From the NCBI GenBank assembly GCA_035536775.1, contig DATLNM010000012.1, positions 1-7,596 on the forward strand: a DNA stretch of 7,596 bases, read 5' to 3'. The stretch comes from DATLNM01 sp035536775. GTDB lineage: Bacteria > Actinomycetota > CADDZG01 > WHSQ01. Made by a program: the position numbers and the translations under genes. This document shows positions 1 through 5,840 of the stretch, one piece after another. Position 1 is the stretch's first letter, and each line of letters opens with the position of its first letter. The notes below the pieces were generated by a model. The model was not told the origin of the DNA and did no database searches. It worked only from the letters and a program-made list of their open reading frames with translations.

Positions 1-141
1 CTCGATGCCAGCTGCATCGCAGACTTCATGGTCAAGGCGAACTTCAAGAGCGCGGTCTTCCAGGTTGCGTGGCCGAAGCAGGATGAGGACCACCAGACCG
101 GTAAGTCCCGAGCCAAGGTTGTGCGCACGCAAGGCAACTGA
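1..141 (+). CDS. C-terminal end of an unidentified protein (5' truncated by window)
   Basis: Frame 1 is open from the first base to a TGA at 139-141, giving the last 46 residues of a gene that begins outside the window. Third positions are strongly G/C, like the firm genes nearby, and a strong terminator follows 22 bases after the stop, so I take it as a real gene end. The tail is soluble, with alternating hydrophobic residues (SAVFQVAW) then a charged stretch (PKQDEDHQTGKSRAKVV), which would suit the last strands of a beta-rich domain; this is only an impression. I do not recognise the family and cannot assign a function from this fragment. It is convergent with the M6 protease gene. Confidence 0.6.
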   Translation, partial: LDASCIADFMVKANFKSAVFQVAWPKQDEDHQTGKSRAKVVRTQGN

Positions 142-163
142 TAGCTCTAAGCACTAATGATCA

Positions 164-194
164 AAGACGGCCCCCGCAAGGGGGCCGTCTTCTT
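164..194. terminator. Strong, probably bidirectional, intrinsic terminator
   Basis: Bases 164-175 pair perfectly with 180-191 in a 12-bp, GC-rich stem closed by a GCAA (GNRA-type) tetraloop. On the plus strand the hairpin runs into TCTTAT, a modest U-rich tail, 22 bases after the stop of the truncated gene. Because the stem is flanked by AA and TT, the minus-strand transcript of the M6 protease gene, whose stop is at 213, forms the same hairpin ending in CTT. It therefore probably terminates both convergent genes. A short (AG)n run lies at 202-211 between the hairpin and the protease stop. Confidence 0.85.
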
Positions 195-212
195 ATCCAG
201 ACAGAGAGAGAG

Positions 213-2159
213 CTAGCGGACGAGCTTGACGACGCCGCTGATGCCGGGAGCGACGTTGCCGACCGCATCGATCGCACTGATGCGATAGGTGTAGCGACCT
301 CCACGGGCGATCTTTCCTGCCATTGTCCGTCCGTTCCAACGTACTCGGACCTCGCCCGCCGGTGTGACCTTCTGGTGCAGCAGCTGCTTCATGACGGTGC
401 CACTTCGCCCGAGGATGTCGACGTCGACGCGGGACTCCTCGTCCAGAGCGAACCTGATCCGAAGGAAGTCGCGTTCACCGTCGCCGTTAGGAGTGAATGG
501 ACTCGGTCCCGCCTTCACTTCAGTGACTAGGGGAGCGACCCGGTCGGTGGCGGTTCCCGTCGTCGCCGCGGTCTGCGTTGGTGATGGTGTGGGCGTCGGG
601 CTCGAGCTCGATGATGGAGGCGGCGGCTCGGGCTCGGTGTCCTGGCCGAAGATCAGCAGGTCCAGTGAGGACAGAGTTCCGATCGACCGGATCCGGATCG
701 TGACGGCCGAGTCGACATCACCGAGATTGCTGCTGGGTTTGGTGCTTGGGCCGAACAGTCGGTTGTTGGTCGAGCCGGGCCACAGGTCACCGGCGTCACC
801 TGCCTCGTACTGGTCGCCCGACGTGTGGAGCTCGTCGAGGCCGTCGGCCTGGATGAGCTTCACCATGCGAGCGTTGTCGTCGTCGTTCGTTGCTACGGTC
901 TCGTCGACCTTCCAGATCAGCACGCCTGCCTCAGGCATGCCTGCCGACCAACCCTTCGGGTTGCGGTTCTCGACGAGGAAGTACTTGTCGGCGGTGGCCG
1001 AGCCTCCGGGAGCGATCCGGTAGATCCCAGCTTCTCCTTGGTTCCTGCCTAAGACATCGAGGGAGGCGAGGTCGCCCGCCCTCAGGTCATCGCTGACGTT
1101 GGCCGGCTTGGCCCACCCGAGGTACGCCAGGCTCCATGCTGACAGCGGCATCGGCCTCCACGGCTGGCGGCCATTGAAGCCATACGTGCCTGACGCCATG
1201 AGGTCCCACGGCCCGACGCCGCCGACCGTCGAGTAGTCGGTGTCGTAGAGGTCGGGCAGCCCGAGAACGTGGGCGAACTCGTGGGCGAAAACACCGATCG
1301 ACACCATGTTGGCTGGTGCATCAGCCGAGGCATAGCGATCGCTTTTGTACTCCTCGGGAACGATCGTGAAGTCTTTCACCCTGACGGCGCGTCCGTTGGC
1401 ACAGACATCGTCGGTCGCGTACGACTCGGCGAGGTACCAATGGATCGACCAGATGCCGTTACCGGTCTCTTCGGCGCCCGGACCCGCATGCACGACGAAG
1501 AGCGTGTCGACCAGGCCGTCCTCGTTGGTATCGGCGCGGCAGAAGTCGATCGCTGCGTCGGCTGCGTCTACCGCGTCCTTCACGAGCGTGAAGTCGTTCG
1601 GCTCGTTCCACTGGTATCCGTTCTTGTCGCCCGCGTACGTCGAGTACGACTGCGGCATGTCGAGCCATTTCTGCGTGACGGTTCCGGTCACGTCGAAGCG
1701 GCCACCGGACATCGCGAGGTAGTAGTCCCGCAGCGAGCCGGCGCCGAGAGCCGAGCCCTTCTCGAACAGAAGGTTGTCGAACGCGCCGGGGGTGTGTGCT
1801 GCGGCGTCGGCCGCCCGGTCCGGGAACTGCGTGAGCAGAACAGGGATATAGGCCGTGCCCGAGACTCCGGTGCTCGAGGTGCGGGAGGTAAAGCCTTGGG
1901 TACGGCTCATCGCGGTGCCCGAGAGGTATGGCGAGCGAGTGACCGCCCCTTCGGCTCCGCGGGGGAGATCGGTGGGGTGGGGGTGGGCCGCCGCCGGATG
2001 TGCGGACACGGTTGAGGGCCCCCGACGGATCGTCACGGCTCCGCCGAGGACGGAATCGGGATTCATCTTCATGCTCTGGAGGGGTGAGCTAGCCAGAGCA
2101 GGTGCCGCTCCCGCCAGCACGGTTACCGCAACGAGGGAGATGAGGCATCGAGGACCCAT
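213..2159 (-). CDS. Secreted M6-family (immune inhibitor A-like) metalloprotease with C-terminal FlgD-like Ig domain
   Basis: Predicted zinc endopeptidase acting outside the cell; the substrate is unknown. Residues 1-23 form a signal peptide ending in an AxA-type site (ALA-SS). The M6 catalytic core spans about residues 70-345. Its zinc motif is HEFAHVLGLPD at 293-303: H293, H297 and D303 are the likely ligands and E294 the catalytic base. A GPWDLMAS segment follows at 316-323, as in immune inhibitor A relatives. D-T-N-E-D-G-L-V-D at 210-218 resembles a calcium-binding loop. Residues 380-505 contain the YFLVENRN and GVLIWKVDE strands typical of this family. A Pro/Ser/Thr linker (about 508-538) leads to a FlgD-type Ig domain (541-648) with FTPNGDGERD at 555-564. 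The ATG is the only usable start: an in-frame TAA lies five codons upstream. No good Shine-Dalgarno site is visible. No sortase or anchor motif is present. The family is firm; the role is inferred. Confidence 0.93.
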   Translation of the reverse strand: MGPRCLISLVAVTVLAGAAPALASSPLQSMKMNPDSVLGGAVTIRRGPSTVSAHPAAAHPHPTDLPRGAEGAVTRSPYLSGTAMSRTQGFTSRTSSTGVSGTAYIPVLLTQFPDRAADAAAHTPGAFDNLLFEKGSALGAGSLRDYYLAMSGGRFDVTGTVTQKWLDMPQSYSTYAGDKNGYQWNEPNDFTLVKDAVDAADAAIDFCRADTNEDGLVDTLFVVHAGPGAEETGNGIWSIHWYLAESYATDDVCANGRAVRVKDFTIVPEEYKSDRYASADAPANMVSIGVFAHEFAHVLGLPDLYDTDYSTVGGVGPWDLMASGTYGFNGRQPWRPMPLSAWSLAYLGWAKPANVSDDLRAGDLASLDVLGRNQGEAGIYRIAPGGSATADKYFLVENRNPKGWSAGMPEAGVLIWKVDETVATNDDDNARMVKLIQADGLDELHTSGDQYEAGDAGDLWPGSTNNRLFGPSTKPSSNLGDVDSAVTIRIRSIGTLSSLDLLIFGQDTEPEPPPPSSSSSPTPTPSPTQTAATTGTATDRVAPLVTEVKAGPSPFTPNGDGERDFLRIRFALDEESRVDVDILGRSGTVMKQLLHQKVTPAGEVRVRWNGRTMAGKIARGGRYTYRISAIDAVGNVAPGISGVVKLVR

Positions 2160-2235
2160 GTCCAGGTCTACGGCTTATCGCCCAAGAACTGGAGCGGGTT
2201 GCGCTAACTACGGAGGCGATATGGGAGAGATATCC

Positions 2236-2248
2236 GGAAAATACTTCC
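2236..2248. promoter_or_regulatory. Small inverted repeat upstream of the protease gene (possible operator)
   Basis: GGAA, five bases, then TTCC lies about 75-90 bases upstream of the protease start, in the gap between that gene and the csbD-like terminator. The protease needs its own promoter in this gap because a hairpin closes the upstream gene. I could not identify a convincing -35/-10 pair for it. The arms are only 4 bp, so chance occurrence is quite possible. Confidence 0.2.
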
Positions 2249-2261
2249 AGACGAGGGGTTA

Positions 2262-2288
2262 GGGGGCCCCAACATGAATGGGGCCCCC
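2262..2288 (-). terminator. Hairpin terminator of the csbD-like gene
   Basis: Bases 2262-2270 pair with 2280-2288 in a 9-bp stem made only of G-C pairs, with a 9-base loop. The hairpin begins 10 bases past the leftward stop codon at 2299. There is no U-tract after it on the minus strand (TAACCCC follows), so it would be the U-poor type often seen in high-GC bacteria. It separates the csbD-like transcript from the protease gene downstream. Confidence 0.65.
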
Positions 2289-2298
2289 ATCCGAAGAG

Positions 2299-2490
2299 TT
2301 ACTCCCCGGTGACCTTGTCCTTGATCGCCTGCCCGGCGCCCTTGATCTTGTCGCCGGCCTCTTCGATGTTCTGCTTGAAGTCCTCGGTCGCCTTCTGCGT
2401 GCGCCCTTCGGACTCCAGCTCGTCGTCGCCCGTGAGCTTCCCGGCGACCTCTTTGGCCTTACCCTCGATCTGTTCGCTTCTGTCCGGCAA
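2299..2490 (-). CDS. CsbD-family small stress-response protein (TTG start)
   Basis: A 63-residue, highly charged, cytoplasmic protein without signal peptide, membrane segment or cysteine. The family pattern is clear: EQIEGKAKEVAGKLTGDDE near the N-terminus (residues 6-24), then GRTQKA, and a Lys/Glu/Ala-rich helical half ending AIKDKVTGE. The length matches the usual 60-70 residues. The molecular function of CsbD proteins is not settled; in Bacillus the founding member belongs to the sigma-B general-stress regulon. The start is TTG, chosen because GGAGGAGG (2497-2504) lies six bases upstream and no ATG or GTG competes in frame. A sigma-B-like promoter lies about 46-70 bases upstream and a hairpin follows the stop, so it appears to be a monocistronic stress gene. 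Divergent from the WhiB-like gene. Confidence 0.92.
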   Translation of the reverse strand: MPDRSEQIEGKAKEVAGKLTGDDELESEGRTQKATEDFKQNIEEAGDKIKGAGQAIKDKVTGE

Positions 2491-2496
2491 GATGGA

Positions 2497-2504
2497 CCTC
2501 CTCC
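2497..2504 (-). promoter_or_regulatory. Strong Shine-Dalgarno site fixing the TTG start of the csbD-like gene
   Basis: On the minus strand GGAGGAGG is followed by a 6-base spacer and TTG at 2490. This near-perfect anti-16S match settles the choice of a rare start codon. Confidence 0.85.
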
Positions 2505-2535
2505 GGTAGCAACCCTTGCCACCTTCACGACGTCA

Positions 2536-2560
2536 TTACCCTATGGAGGCATCGGTTAAC
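2536..2560 (-). promoter_or_regulatory. Candidate sigma-B/sigma-F-type stress promoter of the csbD-like gene
   Basis: Reading leftward, GTTAAC (2560-2555) is followed by a 13-base spacer and GGGTAA (2541-2536). This is close to the Bacillus sigma-B pattern (GTTTAA, 12-15 bases, GGGTAT) and to actinobacterial sigma-F-type promoters. Transcription would start near 2529, leaving a leader of about 40 bases that contains the Shine-Dalgarno site. Its position ahead of a gene whose family is named for sigma-B control strengthens the call. It is a sequence match only; no sigma-B-like gene is in the window. Confidence 0.6.
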
Positions 2561-2610
2561 GAAGCCTGGGATCGTTGCCCTTCAGCCCCGGAATAGCGCC
2601 TGGGGTCGGT

Positions 2611-2641
2611 TTGTTTATGTGTTCAGACCGTGGGCTATATA
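2611..2641 (+). promoter_or_regulatory. Possible promoter of the WhiB-like gene
   Basis: TATATA at 2636-2641 is a reasonable -10 element in a GC-rich background. Weak -35 partners are TTGTTT at 2611-2616 (19-base spacer) or TTTATG at 2614-2619 (16-base spacer). It would give a leader of about 70 bases before the GTG start at 2721. That leader contains a small inverted repeat, CACG-5-CGTG at 2677-2689, a possible operator. All of this is pattern matching and tentative. Confidence 0.35.
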
Positions 2642-2709
2642 GGCGACGCGCTCAGCAGTCAATGTGGGCCGCCAGACACGAACAACGTGCGCCATACCGC
2701 ATCCAGAAT

Positions 2710-2714
2710 GGAGG
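2710..2714 (+). promoter_or_regulatory. Shine-Dalgarno site fixing the GTG start of the WhiB-like gene
   Basis: GGAGG is followed by a 6-base spacer and GTG at 2721. The in-frame ATG at 2664 has no ribosome site and would add 19 residues that do not look like WhiB sequence, so the GTG is preferred. Confidence 0.8.
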
Positions 2715-2720
2715 TACCCA

Positions 2721-3002
2721 GTGTCCGTCGTGGACACCACCGAAGCTCTCGAGTGGCAGGAGGAAGCCGCCTGCAACGCCTACGAGAACGTCGTGTTCTT
2801 CGGAGAAGAGGGCGAGAGCGAGCTCGAGAAGCAGGCCAGGGAGCACCGCGCCAAGTCGATCTGCCACCGCTGCCCCGTGATCGAGCCTTGTCTCGAGTTC
2901 GCCATGGAGACGAACCAGAAATACGGCATATGGGGCGGTATGACCGATAAAGAGCGTGCCTCGCTCAAGCGCCGGCGCGCCCGGGCTCGGCGCGCGTCCT
3001 AA
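2721..3002 (+). CDS. WhiB-family iron-sulfur transcriptional regulator
   Basis: A 93-residue cytoplasmic regulator. Wbl proteins bind a 4Fe-4S cluster through four cysteines and act on transcription, commonly by binding the housekeeping sigma factor, in development, redox or stress responses. The four cysteines are C18, C48, C51 and C57 (C-x29-C-x2-C-x5-C), within AAC, ICHRC and EPCLEFA. The family's G-I-W-G-G turn is at 69-73. A basic tail (KRRRARARR, about 83-91) fits DNA contact. The segment after the first cysteine reads NAYENVVFFGEEGE, where many members have a DPxxFFP-like motif; the FF pair is kept. The start is the GTG preceded by GGAGG. The Cys spacing and short length suggest a WhiB1/WhiB2-like member, but I cannot assign the subfamily. 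It stands alone, divergent from the csbD-like gene. Confidence 0.95.
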   Translation: MSVVDTTEALEWQEEAACNAYENVVFFGEEGESELEKQAREHRAKSICHRCPVIEPCLEFAMETNQKYGIWGGMTDKERASLKRRRARARRAS

Positions 3003-3016
3003 CCCTCCGCCGATCC

Positions 3017-3044
3017 GCGCCCAAAACCACAACCCAATGGGCGC
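3017..3044 (+). terminator. Weak hairpin after the WhiB-like gene, possible terminator
   Basis: GCGCCCA (3017-3023) pairs with TGGGCGC (3038-3044), a 7-bp stem with a 14-base loop, 15 bases past the stop. AAAAGC rather than a T-run follows. It may be a weak terminator or only a chance hairpin. If it does not work, the WhiB-like gene and the secreted protein gene 95 bases downstream could share a transcript. Confidence 0.35.
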
Positions 3045-3097
3045 AAAAGCGTTACCTTCCCCGTAGGTTCCGTCGCGCATCGAGGAGGGCATCCCGC

Positions 3098-4990
3098 ATG
3101 GAGCAAGTAAGGCACGCACGTCTGTCGCTGCTCCTCACCATCGCGATGCTGGTGGCATCCGTGGGTGTCTGGCGCGCCCAGCAACCGATTGAACCCGAGT
3201 CGGTGCTGACGGTTGCCGTCGATCTCGTTTCTGCCGACCTTCACAGCGCCACTTATGACCTGCGGGTCACGAACCGAGGGAATGGACCGGCCCACGGGGT
3301 TCGGCTCGTCGAGACGCTCCCTCGTGGGGCGAGGCTCCTCTCGTCCTCTCAGATGCCCTCAGGTGACAGCGATTGCGCCGCGAGGCCCGGCCTGTGCCGC
3401 TGGGGCCTCGACATAGTTGAGGCCGGGGACGTCGAGACCGTACGCGTGTCGATCAAGCTACCCCGGGTCATGCGCGACCGGACGGTGGCGCACGAGGCCC
3501 TCGCCGTCTCGAGTGACGGCGACGTCACTTCGCACATTCACAAGTGGCTCACCCTCTCTCGAACCCCCGTCGACCGGTGTGGAGGATCCCGGCCGATCGG
3601 GTCGTCGCAGGCAGCAGAGCTGGCCGGGCGTCGGCTGACCGGTGGCCTCCCCACGGACCGCGTGTGGGCTGCTGAGCTGGTCTGTGAGGGGTTTGCAGGT
3701 CCACGGGGTAGCGGAGTGATGCTCGCCGCGGCCAGTGCCGCAGGGCCGCCTACGTGCATCAACGTCAGTCCCGAGGCGTCGACCAACTCAGCGCCTAACT
3801 CGCAGCGCCTCGACGCGCTCGTGACGGACGGCACGGCGACCAACCGGACCGGGGCCTCCTCCGCCACGGACTCGTGCTCGGGCAACCCCGTCTCGGGCGT
3901 GAACGTCGTCTGGACGATCGAAGACGACGATCCCGACGCGTTCATCTCCGATGTCGGCGAGTTCCCGTCCAGTGGCCAGCCCAACACACAGAACACAGTC
4001 ACCAATAGCTCCGGGGCCACCTTCATCAGGGTCAAGCTGGTCGATCCTGCGACCTCGGGTGCGAACCGCGTCTCGGGCAGGATCGACGGATCGGCCGACG
4101 TCCGAGAGGCTCCCGCCGACGAGGTGGAAGAGGTGCAGTGCTCCGTGCCGCCCCCGCTCGGCATCGGGCCGTGCCCGGGTCAGGCCGCCAATGAGGACGA
4201 CGTAGACATCACATGGACCGCCAACACGGGCGGAACGCCCACACCGACCCAGACCCCGACGCCCACCGCGACCGGTAGTGCCTCTGCAACCCCCACTGCG
4301 ACCGCGACGCCAAGCGCCACCGCTAGCACGCCTCGACCCACCACGACCGCGACATCCTCGGCCACTCCAACGAGGACGGCCTCTGCTACATCTACAGGGC
4401 CCGGGTTGGCCCGCGCAGTGACTCTCGGCGTGTCGCGCGAACGCGTTGTCTCGGGCGGGAGCGTGACCTTCTCCGGAAGGCTCATCGCCACCAATGCTTC
4501 CTGTGACGACCAAGGGGAGTTCGTTCGGATCAGGGAGCGTGTTCACGGAACCAACTCGTTCACGGACTTCGCATCGCAGCAGACCGACGCCAACGGCAAC
4601 TTCTCGTTCGCGGCACCCGTCACCCGCAGCGCAGACTTCATCGCCGTCGCGCCCGGTCACGACAACTGCACCGAGGCGACCTCCGAGGCTCAAGCTGTGC
4701 TTGCGAAGGTCAAGGTTGCGGCGCGCGCCAGCGACACATCGACGCGCCGCGGTGCTCAGATCTTCTTCGCCGGCAAGGTCAGGCCCGATCACAAGGGCAA
4801 GGTCCTGCTTCAGCGCAAGTCGGGTAGCAAGTGGGTCAAGGTCACAACCGGCTCACTGAATGGTTCGAAGTTCAGGATCCCCTTCAGGGTGAACTTCAAA
4901 GGTACGCAGAGCTTCAGAGTGAGATACACCTCGACGGACGACGACCACGAGTCCAACAAGAGCAAGGCGATCGCCGTCAGGGCGCGCTAG
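3098..4990 (+). CDS. Secreted multidomain protein: DUF11-like domain, Ig-like domains, Thr/Pro/Ser linker
   Basis: Probable exported surface or secreted protein of 630 residues; no enzyme motif is visible. Residues 9-27 are hydrophobic (signal peptide or uncleaved anchor, possible site WRA-QQ). Residues 36-152 resemble the DUF11/conserved-repeat beta fold (YDLRVTNRGNGPAHGVRLVE, LPRGARLL). Residues 217-377 look like an invasin-type bacterial Ig domain (NPVSGVNVVWTI), with cysteines C220, C260, C348 and C359 that could form disulfides. A low-complexity linker covers 378-436. Two further beta-rich Ig-like segments follow: 437-535 (VSGGSVTFSGRL, DANGNFSF) and 536-630 (GKVLLQRKSGSKWVKV, FRVRYTSTDDD). 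The start is set by AGGAGG at 3083-3088, nine bases before the ATG. There is no LPXTG motif or C-terminal membrane segment. The ATG lies 95 bases after the WhiB-like stop. The gene ends against the MTHFR-like gene with overlapping stops. Domain names are from memory of family patterns; adhesion or cell-wall association is a guess. Confidence 0.88.
   Translation: MEQVRHARLSLLLTIAMLVASVGVWRAQQPIEPESVLTVAVDLVSADLHSATYDLRVTNRGNGPAHGVRLVETLPRGARLLSSSQMPSGDSDCAARPGLCRWGLDIVEAGDVETVRVSIKLPRVMRDRTVAHEALAVSSDGDVTSHIHKWLTLSRTPVDRCGGSRPIGSSQAAELAGRRLTGGLPTDRVWAAELVCEGFAGPRGSGVMLAAASAAGPPTCINVSPEASTNSAPNSQRLDALVTDGTATNRTGASSATDSCSGNPVSGVNVVWTIEDDDPDAFISDVGEFPSSGQPNTQNTVTNSSGATFIRVKLVDPATSGANRVSGRIDGSADVREAPADEVEEVQCSVPPPLGIGPCPGQAANEDDVDITWTANTGGTPTPTQTPTPTATGSASATPTATATPSATASTPRPTTTATSSATPTRTASATSTGPGLARAVTLGVSRERVVSGGSVTFSGRLIATNASCDDQGEFVRIRERVHGTNSFTDFASQQTDANGNFSFAAPVTRSADFIAVAPGHDNCTEATSEAQAVLAKVKVAARASDTSTRRGAQIFFAGKVRPDHKGKVLLQRKSGSKWVKVTTGSLNGSKFRIPFRVNFKGTQSFRVRYTSTDDDHESNKSKAIAVRAR
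4229..4405 (+). repeat. Low-complexity Thr/Pro/Ser/Ala linker-coding region
   Basis: This 177-base stretch inside the secreted protein gene is an imperfect ACN/CCN/GCN repeat coding for residues 378-436, mostly T, P, S and A. It separates the invasin-like Ig domain from the last two domains. Such linkers are typically extended and often glycosylated in secreted actinobacterial proteins. The minus-strand Val/Ala-rich reading of this region is an artefact of the repeat. Confidence 0.8.
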
Positions 4991-5781
4991 CTCTTTTTCA
5001 GACGCGCCGCGACCTCCTTGTAGCGTCCGACGGGGACCAAGTGGACTCCGTCGAACGCGCCGGATGACCTGATCGCCTCGATCTGTTCCATCGCGAGGTC
5101 GACACCGACGTTCGGGTCGTCGTCGAGCTTGTCGATGACTGCCTGCGGGATACGGATGTCGGGGATCGACGCGTTCACGCGCTGGGCCATGCGGCTGCTC
5201 GCCAGCACCAGGACGCCCGCGTAGATCTTGCCCGAGAACTCGAGCGCGTCGCGCCACTCCACGATGCGGGGGATGTTGTAGCTGATCTGCACGAAGATGA
5301 AGTCCGCCCGGGCGCGCCAGGCGAGTGGACGCCCGGCGCGCGCAACCGTCCCGATCCTGAAGTCCGGGTAGCCCTGGAAGAGCGGGCCGGTGCCGAACGA
5401 ATGGACCTCGTCGATCATGCCGCGCACCGTCAGGTCCTCGGTGCGACGGCCCTCTACGGGAGGATCGCCGTACACGAATAGGAAGTGGTCCACCCCGTAG
5501 GACGCTGCGGTCAGCAGATCTCGCCGGAACCCGAGCAGGTTGCGGTCGCGGGCGTTGATGCACGCGATCGATCGACCGCCCATATAGGCGACCTCGTGTG
5601 CCACCGCGACGCTCGATACCGTGGCGCGTCCGAGGTGGTTATCTGGGATCAGGAAGGCATCGACGACCGGGTTAAGCGCCTCGATCTGCCGCCGGACCCC
5701 TTCGATATCTGGTTTCCGGGGGGGCTCGATCTCACACAGCAGATGGAAGCCACGATCGTCGAGGAACGAAGGATCTGTCAT
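4987..5781 (-). CDS. Methylenetetrahydrofolate reductase-family protein (short form)
   Basis: Predicted cytoplasmic TIM-barrel flavoprotein of the MetF family, which reduces methylene-tetrahydrofolate to methyl-tetrahydrofolate for methionine synthesis. Matches run in family order: CEIEPPR at 16-22 (E17 aligns with the catalytic Glu of E. coli MetF), ARDRNLLGFRRDLLTA at 77-92, VYGDPPVEG at 103-111 (D106 at the flavin/folate Asp), GYPD at 137-140, FVQISYN at 163-169 (Q165 at the folate-contacting Gln) and IPDIRIPQAVIDKL near 206-219. At 264 residues it is shorter than the usual 290-310. The segment between GYPD and the glutamine is compressed and lacks the usual HPEA-type sequence. It may be a true MetF, a paralogue such as the partner-dependent short MetF/MetV-type proteins, or the reductase half of a split system. 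An in-frame TGA lies five codons upstream of the ATG, fixing the start. There is no clear Shine-Dalgarno site. Its start lies 59 bases downstream of the sigma gene on the same strand. Confidence 0.85.
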   Translation of the reverse strand: MTDPSFLDDRGFHLLCEIEPPRKPDIEGVRRQIEALNPVVDAFLIPDNHLGRATVSSVAVAHEVAYMGGRSIACINARDRNLLGFRRDLLTAASYGVDHFLFVYGDPPVEGRRTEDLTVRGMIDEVHSFGTGPLFQGYPDFRIGTVARAGRPLAWRARADFIFVQISYNIPRIVEWRDALEFSGKIYAGVLVLASSRMAQRVNASIPDIRIPQAVIDKLDDDPNVGVDLAMEQIEAIRSSGAFDGVHLVPVGRYKEVAARLKKS

Positions 5782-5787
5782 CGCCTG

Positions 5788-5796
5788 GATATATCA
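5788..5796 (-). promoter_or_regulatory. Candidate extended -10 promoter giving a leaderless MTHFR-like mRNA
   Basis: On the minus strand TGATATATC (5796-5788) is an extended -10 element (TGn then TATATC). Six bases separate it from the A of the ATG at 5781, so transcription would begin at or next to the start codon. No -35 is visible, as is common with extended -10 promoters. The missing Shine-Dalgarno site fits a leaderless message, a frequent mode in actinobacteria. It also implies that the gene can be transcribed apart from the sigma gene. Confidence 0.4.
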
Positions 5797-5840
5797 GGTG
5801 CCCGGGGGTGGGGTCTGGAGAGTGAGGGAGCTACGAGGTG

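Noticed and set aside
1269..2015. Plus-strand open frame of 248 codons opposite the M6 protease
   Set aside because: It has no recognisable motif and a Val/Arg/Gly-rich shadow composition, and it lies opposite the strongly supported zinc-protease domain.
2160..2260. ECF-type promoter (GGAAGT with TCTC downstream, minus strand) for the protease gene
   Set aside because: The -35 departs from GGAAC, and no good -10 such as CGTC lies 15-17 bases away.
2664..2720. Upstream ATG start for the WhiB-like protein
   Set aside because: It has no Shine-Dalgarno site and adds 19 residues unlike WhiB N-termini. GTG at 2721 has GGAGG at ideal spacing.
3064..3069. TAGGTT as a -10 element for the secreted protein gene
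   Set aside because: No -35 element lies at a suitable distance, and short TAnnnT matches are frequent by chance.
2652..3119. Minus-strand frame of 155 codons over the WhiB-like gene
   Set aside because: It is fully antisense to a clear WhiB gene with four cysteines and GIWGG, and its own product has no family features.
4180..4494. Minus-strand Val/Ala/Gly-rich frame that looks like a membrane protein
   Set aside because: It is the antisense reading of the Thr/Pro/Ser/Ala linker repeat. The repetitive valines come from ACN/GCN codons on the other strand.
3788..4792. Long minus-strand open frame of 334 codons opposite the secreted protein gene
   Set aside because: It is Arg/Gly-rich, resembles no family and mirrors a GC-rich coding region. 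The plus-strand frame has a signal sequence, recognisable domains and a good Shine-Dalgarno site.
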